Positions 47,856-59,121 of a stretch of 64,000 bases of DNA are shown one piece after another. The stretch is from contig JAHLJZ010000009.1 of NCBI GenBank assembly GCA_025602915.1, forward strand, positions 186,001 through 250,000, in the 5' to 3' direction. Under the pieces are notes generated by a model, which ran no database searches, was not told where the DNA came from, and saw only the letters and a list, made by a program, of their open reading frames with translations. The position numbers were made by a program, and so were the translations under genes. The DNA comes from Paraphysoderma sedebokerense. Lineage: Eukaryota; Blastocladiomycota; Physodermatomycetes; Physodermatales; Physodermataceae. Each line of letters starts with the position of its first letter. Position 1 is the first letter of the stretch.

Positions 47856-48982
47856 ATGAGAATCATCAGCCTGTTTCTTTCGATTATTTGGCTGAGTGTA
47901 GGTTCTATACAAGCTGCGCCGACTTTATTAGGGCCTGTCTTGGTTGATCCAATTCGTGAGTACGATTTGAGTCCAGAGAAAGAGAAAATTGTAGTATGTA
48001 ACATTGAAATGATATCTTTAGGGTTAATTCGGCATCATCTGCATCCGCTCGAAAAGGCAAAGGCCTGTGGCAGAAGCAAATCGTTTGATAATCTGAACTG
48101 TCACACCGTATTCTTAGGATGTACGCTGTTTACTTGTACCAAAACCATTTATTCGCACAATTAACGCTTCTTACTTCAGGGCATGGAACTTCATACTCGT
48201 CTGCTTCGGCTATTGAAAGGAACATTAAGGTCTTATCTGACGAGACGGTTCATTATAGACGCCGTCATGGTGCCGGTGAGTTCTTCTACCATACATTACA
48301 GATGAGGCCAAATATTTTGATCAACTAACCCAAACTTCACACAAGGATTCTATTTGTAAGTTTGCAGCCGATGGATTGCCATCATCAACAGCATGGACTA
48401 ACCCATCTTCATACTTGTTTTCTTCAGAACCGATACATTGAAGCAAGCCTGGGTTCATGCAAATCTTCATTCAGATCCAGCGATGTGTGCTATTTATGCC
48501 GAAGTTAACTCCTTTCGGGAATGGAATTTTGTTCTCGTTCCTCCATCAGTCGCCGTTACATACCAAGGTAGTCGATCACCCAGGATTGTTGAGCTCCATT
48601 ATGATTCATGGGCTACGCAAGAGTATCTAAAAGTTTTAAAAAAGCAAGGGATAGCCCCAGATCAAAATGTATCTGATCTTGTGTTGTTGAGCTACAATGA
48701 TGAATCGAAGTCGAAAAGGTCTGCCAAATCATATATCTGACGAGTGAAAATCAATGACTAACGTCAGCGACTTTTAAATCTTAATGCTGCAGCTTGCAAA
48801 TGATGGTACCAGAATCGAAAGTGTCAAGTCTGCGGGCAGACTGCATACCGCGGGTACTTAGTAAAGAGTGGAAAGATATCGAATATTGGGACAACATAAT
48901 TCAAAAAGGCTCCGGTCTCGGTGGTTGGAATATACATAACGTTCCCCCGTTGAAAAATATAGATTTTAATGTCTCGGATTAG
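47856..48982 (+). CDS. Secreted protein, predicted H-Y-E ADP-ribosyltransferase fold, paralog 2
   Basis: A 261-aa model in six exons: 47856-47955, 48022-48120, 48180-48275, 48346-48355, 48428-48718, 48793-48982. The signal peptide is clear (MRIISLFLSIIWLSVGSIQA, then Ala). Core motifs are VLVDPIR, HPLEKAKAC, VFLGWHGTSYSS, IERNIKVLSDE, YRRRHGAGFYLTDTLKQAW, DPAMCAIYA, VPPSVAV and WATQEYLKVLKK, then RADCIPRV near the end. Predicted catalytic triad: His of WHGT, Tyr of GFYLTD and Glu of QEYL, in the order used by PARP/diphtheria-type transferases. Both Cys of the KAC and ADCIP motifs are shared with paralog 1 and may form a disulfide. It lacks the extra intron that splits paralog 1 before DPAMC. 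No disabling change was seen. Its stop is only 31 bp before the helicase ATG. Confidence 0.72.
48346..48355 (+). other. 10-nt micro-exon in ADP-ribosyltransferase paralog 2
   Basis: The exon gattctattt lies between ..cacaag and gtaagt. It completes Gly-Phe-Tyr-Leu in phase with exons 3 and 5. Length and position match 31054-31045 in the paralog. Confidence 0.75.
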
Positions 48983-49013
48983 AATAATTAATAAAATAAT
49001 GTAATAATTCTCT

Positions 49014-51477
49014 ATGACAACCGTTCACGTGGCGGCAACCAAACACATTCCGAACGCGACAGGAAGATCAATCATGCCAAAGTCAAATTATACTTGGACC
49101 ATGAATGAATCGATATCAAGCAATGAGCACCGACAAAAAAATGACAACGCTACAGATGTAGAAGAACCTCAGTATCAATTATTCTTTCCGTCACTAGCTG
49201 ATGAGACTAAGTTATCCGAACTTGAAAGAAAGGAACTTAAAAAAGCAGGTTTACCGAATTGGTTGGCCAATCCTATCCTTATACCTGATGAAAACAACGA
49301 TATTGAATTTTCAAATGAGTCCCAGACGGATATTGATGATCAATTGAACACCAAGAAGGCCGCCGGCGACTCTTCCACATCCTCATTACAGAATTACGGC
49401 CTTGCTTCTTTCCTGATTGGCCGTTGCACCGATAGCGGCATTGATCGACTATTTCCAGTTCAAAAAGCTGTAATTCCCCGACTTATTCGCCACTCTTTCT
49501 CTCCCATAAATCCTCCTAAATCTCTGGTTTATCCTCCTCATAATGGCGATATTCTTGTTTCAGCACCTACTGGGTCGGGTAAGACTTTAGCATATGTTTT
49601 ACCGATCGTGCACTCTCTATCTTCCAGGATGGTGACTAGACTGCGATGCCTTGTTATTCTACCTACGAGAGATTTGGTGATGCAAGTCAAAGAAACGTTT
49701 GATCTGTTTGTGAAGGGTACAAATCTCAAAGTCGCAGCAGCTGGAGGAACAAGCAGCGGCAAAGGTTTTCGAGTTGAACAGGAGTCGATTGTAGGAGAAA
49801 TAATTACCGATAATAGAGATAGTTCAGGTAAAAGAGAATATTTGAGTACAGTTTATGGAGGGGATGCTTTGAAAGGAAGCGAGGAATCACGGACTTTACT
49901 AGGGGGCAAATCCGCCGTTGACATTCTCATTACAACGCCAGGTAGACTTATTGAACATCTTAGATCTACTCCGAATTTCACGTTACAACATCTTCAGTAT
50001 CTTGTAATTGATGAAGCAGATAGATTGTTGAATCAGAGCTATCAGGATTGGCTCTCCCATGTGTTGGAGGCCTGTTCTGTATCGACGTTGGTCTCCTGTC
50101 CCGAAAATTCACACTATTCGCACGATGCCATTCACACTCCATCTTTATTATTCTCTCCACCGCCGCATTACTTACCATCGAGAAGCATCAACCGAGTACA
50201 GAAACTCCTTTTCAGTGCAACTCTGACAAGGAATCCAGAGAAAATTGCCAGTTTACGACTCCATAATCCGATTTACATCACCGTGACAAGTAGCCAAATA
50301 GATGATTCGAAGTATGTTTTGCCCAAAACGTTGCAGGTATGTGCCTTCGTCTTCCTTTTCGCGTCCTTACAAAGAAAAATCAACCTCTCCAATCAACACC
50401 GTAGGAATTCGTCCTTCCTTGTTCCTCAACAGCGGAGAAGCCACTCATGTTACTGTATTTGTTGTATCACTATCATTCTTATTTATCACGATCAAATTCA
50501 TCGGCATTTGAACATAGTGAGTCTGGAGGTGGTTTGAAAGCCACACTTTGCTTTACTAAAAGCGTCGAGAGTAGTCGGAGGTAAGCAATTCTCTAATCTT
50601 AAACGAAACAAACGTGTCATTTAACACCTCCGGTCTGCAGGTTAGCGAAGCTCGTTCAACTTTTTATACGGCAACTAAATGCAAGTTCAGAATTTGATAA
50701 TATACCGGTAGACTCTGTTGCCGAGTATTCCAGTGATCTATCACAATCTCAGCGGAAACAAATAATGAAACAATTTCGTAATGGCGATATCAAAATGTAA
50801 AAATTCCTGTCGCATTCCAATCGCTTCTTGTGACTAACTTTTGTTGTATACGTAGTCTGATTTCATCTGATCTCATTTCTCGAGGAATAGATTTACCCAA
50901 AGTATCCACCGTTATTAACTACGATACACCAACTTACATTAAGCAATACATTCATCGTGTTGGTCGAACCGCTCGAGCTGGTACCACTGGTGTTGCAATA
51001 ACCCTGCTCGCAAATCATGAAGCGAAATTTTTCAAAACAATGATGACTAAACGTATGGGTAACAAAGAATCGGGAAACACCAGTTGGGCAGAGATTGGCA
51101 TCAAGAAATTGAAGGCGGAAGCGGATGTAGTTGGGAGATTCACCGATACATACAAGGTTGGATTTTTTCTGCCCGCGTCAGAATTCCTGTTTGCTGACTT
51201 GAGTATTCTGTAGGCGGCATTGACGCAATTGAAAACTGCTGTTTCTGCTGGCGCGTCGGAAGAAAATAGTATTGTACCAGATGATGAGGATGCTATGAAT
51301 GAGTTCTTAAGTGATGAAGAAGCGGGCGAGATTGTGGGTCAGGCACTTTCCATCTCTGATATTGGGAGGGACTCTGTAGAGGAACGGGACTTACAAAGTA
51401 AAAATCTGGTCATCAAAAGGAAATTCAATTCACCTTCTAAAATACTGGATCATAAGAGACCTCGCAAGAATATTTGA
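49014..51477 (+). CDS. DBP6: DEAD-box RNA helicase, DDX51/Dbp6-like
   Basis: ATP-dependent RNA helicase of the Dbp6/DDX51 group, which acts in the nucleolus on early 60S ribosome assembly. Five exons (49014-50336, 50405-50580, 50641-50796, 50856-51156, 51214-51477) give 739 aa. Motifs: Q-motif area LFPVQKAVIP, motif I SAPTGSGKT, Ia LPTRDLVMQV, Ib TTPGRLIEHL, II VIDEADRLL, III LFSATLTR, then LISSDLISRGIDLP (V) and QYIHRVGRTARAG (VI). A long insert between Ia and Ib and the acidic C-terminal tail (DDEDAMNEFLSDEEAGE) are as in Dbp6. The ATG at 49014 lies 31 bp after the preceding stop. In-frame ATGs at 49074 and 49101 would also keep the whole helicase core. Confidence 0.9.
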
Positions 51478-51582
51478 TGTATTGGTCTTGTATATAATTA
51501 TTTCTTGCGGAACAAAATAAACACGTGACCTTTGTAGATTCGGGTACTTGGGGCTGATTCATATGAAGAATGAAAGTACTAA

Positions 51583-52758
<1,176 letters not shown>

Positions 52759-53009
52759 TATCAATAAATCAAGACGTTGTTATTAATCTCTTCTTTTCTT
52801 TCTGTGGTCGTGCTATTCGGGGGTTTTAATTTCCTCGAATTTTCATCGTGCGGTACGCAAATTTCACGCCAGATTGGCACTGGGAATGAAGAGACACAAC
52901 CTTTCCCATTAAGCTGGAGACACGACTGCAATTATACAGGTTTTTAATCAAAAGGAAAAATGAGAATTCTGAAAAAGATTCAATTTTTAAGCCAATAGAG
53001 CGGCAACTA

Positions 53010-54115
53010 TTACAACTTCTTTCCGTACAGTCCAAATCGCCGACTCAGTAGTAAATCTTTCAGCCAGACTGGGAAATAAAAAGCGATGCAGATTTCAAGC
53101 GACATATTCCCATAACTGAATATAGAGGGCTTCCGATTCCTCAATACTTGCGCGACGACATTTGCTGCAAAATCCACTGTGGAAGTTGATTTCGGACCTT
53201 GAGAAGCCTTCGCTCTAGCACGAATAAATTCAAGAAATGGTTTAAAGTAAGACGTCGGCGAAAGATTGACAGCAGACCCGGCATTGTTGCCCATGTTTGA
53301 AATGATCCCTATGTCACGGAATAATGACTACGAATTAGCGTGGACTCACTGAAAACCCATGTATCATGCACTCGCACATACCTCCAGGAGCAACCAACAT
53401 GACCTTAATATTGTAAGGCTTCAACTCCATGCGCAAAGCGTCAGTGTAAGCGTGGATAGCGGCCTTGGATGCAGAGTATAGACCATTCCAAGGTGTAGGG
53501 ACTGCATAATGTAAATTGATCAGCCCTCAATTGTTTCCAATAAAACAATGATAAAGCAAAAAATAAAGCAAATTTTACCCCATCCTACAACGCTTCCAAT
53601 GTTTACTATTGTACCTGATCTTTTATCCGCCATATGTGGAAATGCTGTAAAAACATCTTGTGAGCCCATTTGGCAGAGGAAAGCCGCCAGAGACTATCAA
53701 CTAACTTTCTCGAACCATATTGGCAACACCGAATACATTCACCTCAAATATGCTTCTCGCATCGGCGTCTGTAATCTCTGCTGATGGCCCCGGTACCGCT
53801 CTACAAATGATGTGCGTTAAAAACTTGAGTTGTGGACCGGAGACTTGAGTTTCGGGCTAACCTTCCAGCGTTGTTAACTAATATATCAATTCTACCGAAT
53901 TTTTCAATCACTTTGTCGATAACAATTTTAACATTGCGAAGGTCCGTCACATCCAAAGTATGCGTCGTAATGCCAATTTTTTCCAGGTCGGAGATGGTGT
54001 CTACTCTTCGAGCAGTAGCCACGACGAGACACCCTTTCTTGTGAAACTGTTCGCATAGAGCGTATCCTATTCCCCCTTTAGTACAGCCAGTGACTAGAAC
54101 AACGGGGTGCGACAT
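53010..54115 (-). CDS. AYR1: Short-chain dehydrogenase, Ayr1-like 1-acyl-dihydroxyacetone-phosphate reductase
   Basis: NADPH-dependent reductase of the classical SDR family, by similarity the enzyme of the acyl-DHAP route to phosphatidate on ER and lipid droplets. The start ATG is at 54113-54115, with about four introns. Motifs: [15 protein letters not shown] (cofactor loop, typical of Ayr1), VVATARR (NADPH-preferring Arg), [13 protein letters not shown], then [17 protein letters not shown] (catalytic Ser) and [20 protein letters not shown] (catalytic Tyr-x-x-x-Lys), ending with a hydrophobic tail near [20 protein letters not shown]. Splice joins NAG|RAVPG and VRE|NVFTAFP keep the frame. It is convergent with the G-patch gene. 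Confidence 0.88.
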
Positions 54116-54942
54116 TATATATAGTTTTCAGAGATGAGACAAGTTTCCCGTTTGAAATGGAATGATACCTCTTGTATCGGTTTCTAGTCCCGCCTGAAAT
54201 CAAGCCTCGGCCCATCGTGGGTATTGAAATGTGGAGGGTAAAAGCTTACACTGTCGCCGCATGTCGCATTAGCTTGATGACAGGCTTAATTATCGAATCA
54301 ATGAGTCGCTCTCCACCATGCTCTGATTTCAGAATCAGACCGAGTTTGCAGACCGGATCAGTACCGGATCCCCCCAGCACGGTGACAGTCAACGCCGAAA
54401 TGTCGGATCCGAATCTAATGAGATCCTACGACTATCCAATGTTGGGTAAAGTTCGGAAATAGCAGGACCGTCTCGGACATTAATCGGCAATATTTGGAAT
54501 GTGTGGTATCAAAGAAGTCTGTCGTCCCCATCGAGAATCCTCAAGTCTGCATCAAATCTTTTACTTTCTTGATTCTTCTGCATCTTGACATCACCATCAT
54601 CTGGTATGATCATGGCAAACTACATGGTAAGAGTAGCGGTAATAAGGTGTTGCCACAGCAACTATTTTTATATGCTAAGCTGATAGTGATGCAAATTTGT
54701 CTGGATCGTGTCATCCTTAATATATGCTCAAATATTTCATTTGGGATATTTTCAAACTTGTCGTGGCATGTCCGTCATATGGTCGGTGATCATGCGGTAA
54801 TTTATTTCAATTGAAATGAATCCATTGAATACAGTTCACAAGACGAATCAAGAGCTCCCAACAAACATGCGACTTGCAGATATTCAAAAGAACCATGCGA
54901 ATGACTAACTCTAACATTCTTCATACTTAATACGTTTCCGTC
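54116..54942. other. Intergenic region between AYR1-like and CNBD2-like genes
   Basis: About 0.83 kb carrying the AYR1-like promoter and the 3' flank of the next minus-strand gene. The frames at 54172-54462 and 54494-54814 have no protein-like features. Confidence 0.45.
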
Positions 54943-57048
54943 TCAAAAGACTACTTTCTTCTTCTTTCTATCTGTTGAATTATAGAAATCTCGGATCAGA
55001 TTCTTTTTGAACACATTCCATGATCTTTGATGTAAATATTGGTTTAAAAGTTGATCAAAACTAGGCTGTGCACCGGCAACTTGATGCATATACTCCGACG
55101 TTTGGTCGGACGCATTCTTCAAAAAATCGATTTTCGTGATCTCTATAACTTCGCAGTTCGCAGACGCAATAACACTCATACTTCGCCTCCATATCTTATC
55201 GAATACTTCACTCAATGCTTGCCCTGTTTGGCTCACTGCTAGAATGCCACCTTCCCCAAACATCTTCCCAACGCCGACTTCGCCGATGACGAGGAGTTTG
55301 TAGATTACTTGTTCTCCTTCTGTCGGAGTATATGCATCGGGTACAGGAGAATACTGATAGCAATGATTTGATCCCACAAGAATCCTCCTCTTTAACACCG
55401 GGAATACTTTGCAAATACGACAAGAACCCTTTTTAACGAAGAATACTGAATCGGATGTTTCTCCCTCCTGTCTGCTTCATTAAAAGCCGATTAACAACCA
55501 GTCTTGTTGAAAGAATTTAATGATAGACGAGAACCATACATGACGACTGAATGTTTTGGGAAGATCTTTACGGCGGCGTACTGGCATAGCTTTTGTATTG
55601 ATTCTTCAGAAAAAGTTTTAATTATCGGTATTTGACTGAGAAACTCGATTTTTTCCTCTATTTCTCTTTCCGATGCTCGCGCCATAATCTGCAAGAAATC
55701 TTCTTTCTCGACCCGTAGGAATTCAGATTCTTCTTCAGTAACTACGCTCGCTGCCCTTTTAATTCCCTTGAGAAGGGCTACTTCACCGAACGAATCCCCA
55801 GCAGAGAGTTCCGATATAACAAGACGAAACACCTTCCCTTTAACATTATCTTGGTCAGTTTTAAAAACTGAGACCCGACCGCTGATGATGAAATAAAAAT
55901 TCGAAGCAACATGATCCTGTTTGAGAATATACCTAGATGACAAGATTTTGAGATCCACATGAACAAACTAGTATGAAAATAATCTCTCAAATCACCTTCC
56001 CTTCTCATGCTTTTCGTAATATACTATTTCTGACAGACGGCGTTGGACGGGAGTCTATATATTGGTATCGCTAGACATGAGAATTCAGCGAATTATACAA
56101 GCTCGAAATAGAACACACTTACGGAGAACTTGGAGAACCCCTTCGCGCATCTGGTGGTTGTGAAAACACGTAAAGATATGCAAAGTAATAAATAAACGGA
56201 ATTACAAACCTCATGTATCTCGATATCATATCTACATCTGCTTCTGTTCGCTCGTCTCTCCTCTTAAACATTAGTATTTTCCTTAACTCAGATGGAATGC
56301 GGCCCATCGAATGAGAGATCTTATAATCATCAAAGCGAAATCCAATTTTCTTGCTCAATTCATGCCCTAAACTAGAATCCTGCTTCATTTCCAACATTAC
56401 ATCCATTGGATCCAGATTATTCGAGGTCAGCTCGCGAAATGTGCGAGAAATGCGTATTTTGATTATTACTCGAGTAAGGATTTGTCGAAAACGATCAATT
56501 GACAAAGAGTATCCAGTAGCCGACAACTGTGTCCTTGGAATGGATCTGTGTTGTCGAGATGAACCCTCCCATGACTTCAGTGAGGTTAATTCGTCTTGAA
56601 TTCGTTTATCCTCATTGATGGTAGCATCTTGTCCGTACGGTGCACTTATAGTTATTCCAGGAATACTTGTATAGCTAGATTGGAGATCTTGATTTGTGTC
56701 TGATGGTATTTCACTTCCTATGTTTGAAATTGAACCTTTGCTGCTTTTTTGTTTCTGAGCAATGGGAAGTCATGCAGGATATGAAGAAGGAGAAATTTGA
56801 GAGTCAGCAGACGCATAATTATGTGACACAATATATCGACAACATACTTTATTTTTCAGGAGAGAAGCAATACTCCTGATACTAGGGCTGCGTCTCGATT
56901 GTCGTTCATCGCTGCTTGAGTTCTCATACCTGTCGATCAAAGTTGTATTGGACAGTGACACAATACGTCTCTGAGAAGGAGTGTCGTCTTCAGTAAGTAG
57001 ATAAGGCACACTATGACTCCTTAAGGGCTTATTATAATTTGGCAACAT
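54943..57048 (-). CDS. Cyclic-nucleotide-binding protein, CNBD2-like, two cNMP domains
   Basis: The start ATG at 57048 gives MLPNYNKPLRS. The Ser-rich N-terminal 150 residues look disordered. A basic amphipathic segment follows, RFRQILTRVIIKIRISRTFR, similar to the segment before the domains of CNBD2. The first cNMP domain contains YILKQDHVASNFYFIISGRV and FGEVALLKGIKRAASV. This phosphate-binding cassette keeps the Glu and the Arg that contact the cyclic nucleotide, so binding is likely. A second, degenerate domain has MFGEGGILA and RRSMSVIA. No channel pore or kinase domain is seen. CNBD2 is known from sperm function in mammals. At least five introns; the join near 55440-55550 is unresolved because no clean donor fits the phase. 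Confidence 0.75.
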
Positions 57049-57680
57049 TGCAGATTAGCTCGATGCGAAATATCTTATCAATGTTAATAAAGCTGCAACA
57101 AAAACCACGCTCCACACATTGCAGATCCCACATTGCTACGACAAGAACTTGTTGATGTGATTTATCTTTAAGCGAAATATCCATACTACTGAAGGGATAA
57201 CGGAACATTTCAATAGTGTTTCTTTCATAATGTATCCCAAACCTTCATTGTTAGAGGTCGTTAAAAGATTCAAATAATTGCTTCAAGACCGCACAATGAC
57301 AATGAGGACAACAGCTTAAGCTGCTTACTAACTGCCTATATATGCTTTCTGCATAATCTACATCACTTTCCGTGTAAATGTTATATATATCAAATTGTGA
57401 ACAATTGAGCGGATCAATGTGAATTTAAGCGTCTCCATATATCTATTAGCCCGGAATTGAAAGAAAAACATTTACCAGATATTTGAGCAGAGAATATAAC
57501 TATTATGCATATAATTTTAAAACTAGATACACTATGACGAAATGTCATTCTGAACCGCCGAGTTGCTTCTAGCTAACACACCCGTATTAGGCACGTTTAG
57601 ATGCGGGTTGGAACGCGTTTTGACACCCATGGACACTACCGCTGTATTGGTGACATTTATATTTCTTTCATAAGTTTGAG
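57049..57680. other. Intergenic region upstream of CNBD2-like gene
   Basis: A 0.63-kb AT-rich gap with the presumed promoter of the CNBD2-like gene. I see no gene in it. Confidence 0.45.
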
Positions 57681-58519
57681 TCAGGATGTAAATAAATAAA
57701 TATAATAGTACAGGCTGTACAGTCTGTATGGTAAATTGGTCAGTTTGATAGAATCTTTCGAGTGTAAAGTGAAGTTGCCCACCTCTTGTACTGATTCCAT
57801 GTCTTTTGGCGACATAACAATAAGTAGCACAGCATTTATAATGTCCACGATGCTGACAATGAGCATTTGTTGAAGCCTAGATACGAAGGCATCGTATCTT
57901 CGCTCCGAGCTTGCTGATATGTTTTTGCTCAAGAGTGTTTGCCCTTGTTGAATGTACCACAATGAATAGCATAAGACGAGCATAATACAGAGAGCGTCGA
58001 AGATATCATAATTGTGTTGAAGCTTATATGCGGAGTTTGTAGCTAAATCTATGGATAAGGAGATGACGGATCCTAAAAAGCAAGTTGTACGGAAAATTAT
58101 AAGGGCTCGCCGAATATGTGGTTTTTGACTTGGTACGCGCAAGAAAACGTATCCAATGAGGAGACGGAGTACACTATTCAAAAATTCATAAAGTTTATGA
58201 AACACCTAAGGCAAAACATAATGTTAGAGTAGCAGAAATTACCAATAAGCATACAAATGTGCCTTACCTGTTGAGCGCCAGTTTTGGTGAAATACGATAA
58301 CCAAACGCCAGAGTCGATAGTGAGAACTGTCGCATGGATAATTACAGCAGCAAAAATTGCCAACATGTAATAGTTCTTGCTTCCAGTTTTGTTTAAAGTT
58401 GCAATAACTCGAGGTAGAAGTTGAAACGAGATTAATGCACCAAACAGTATTGCAGTTGTTAAATTGGCACCTTTTCGCACAAATTGTGCCGCATCGTTAC
58501 TTTCATAAGCTTCCGACAT
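57681..58519 (-). CDS. Orphan multi-pass membrane protein (six to seven helices)
   Basis: Two exons joined at Ala-Gln-Gln|Val-Phe-His-Lys-Leu (intron about 58207-58268) give roughly 258 aa. Predicted helices include LTTAILFGALISFQLLPRVI, YYMLAIFAAVIIHATVLTI, NSVLRLLIGYVFL, IIFRTTCFLGSVISLSIDLA, ALCIMLVLCYSLWYI and MLIVSIVDIINAVLLIVM, with a possible seventh near the C-terminus. The start ATG is at 58519. I do not recognise the family. The arrangement is compatible with a small 7TM receptor, but no GPCR signature is seen. It lies upstream of the CNBD2-like gene on the same strand, which may be coincidence. Confidence 0.65.
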
Positions 58520-59121
58520 ATTTTAGGTCAATTTCAACACTACGAGGGCAAATACATCTGCAGAGAAAGAAACATATGCGCAGTGCATTGCGATGTCGTG
58601 GAAACCCCATCCACTTTTGGCATCTTTGTTAGCAGCAAGCATTATTCCGGAAGCCACAAAATGTTGCAAGAACGGGCCCCTAAGGGCTACAGGTGCGAGA
58701 GGTTGTTTACATGTCACTCCTAGTCTTCCCAGTTCATATCATTAAACGGTAATAATTCTCCAAGATTTCCTTCGAAACAGAAAGGCCGATTTATCATTTG
58801 TTTATTCAATGCAAGATAATGGTACGCAGGTCATACGGTACAAATCACCCATGGAGTAAGTTGATATTGGTTTCGCCATCACTATTGGATTACCAAGCAG
58901 ACTTTGAAAGGTCCAAAATAGAAATATTGCACACATGACATTATTTTCCGAGTAGAGAATGTTTGCAGTAACATGCGAAAGGAGCAATTGATTTCCAAGC
59001 GACGACATGCGCTTAATAGAGCCTTAGCGACGTGTCAGCTGATGCTGTCAACAAGAATTTTTGTAAGTCAGTCGAGTAACTAACGACGTCAGACTTAGAG
59101 TCCTCGCAAACCCTCACCAAA
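58520..59121. promoter_or_regulatory. Divergent promoter region of membrane protein and UTP17
   Basis: A 602-bp interval between two divergent start codons, so it must hold both promoters. It contains a 65-codon minus-strand frame (58523-58717) ending just before the membrane-protein ATG, which may be an upstream ORF or chance. Confidence 0.5.

Noticed and set aside
54943-57048. Cyclic-nucleotide-gated channel or PKA regulatory subunit
   Set aside because: No pore or voltage-sensor helices precede the domains, and no PKA inhibitor sequence or dimerisation domain is evident.
58523-58717. Minus-strand frame of 64 codons just before the membrane-protein start
   Set aside because: A small mitochondrial subunit was considered because of APVALRGPFLQHFVASGIML. 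No firm match could be made, and an intron-like stretch with a good acceptor inside makes the product uncertain.
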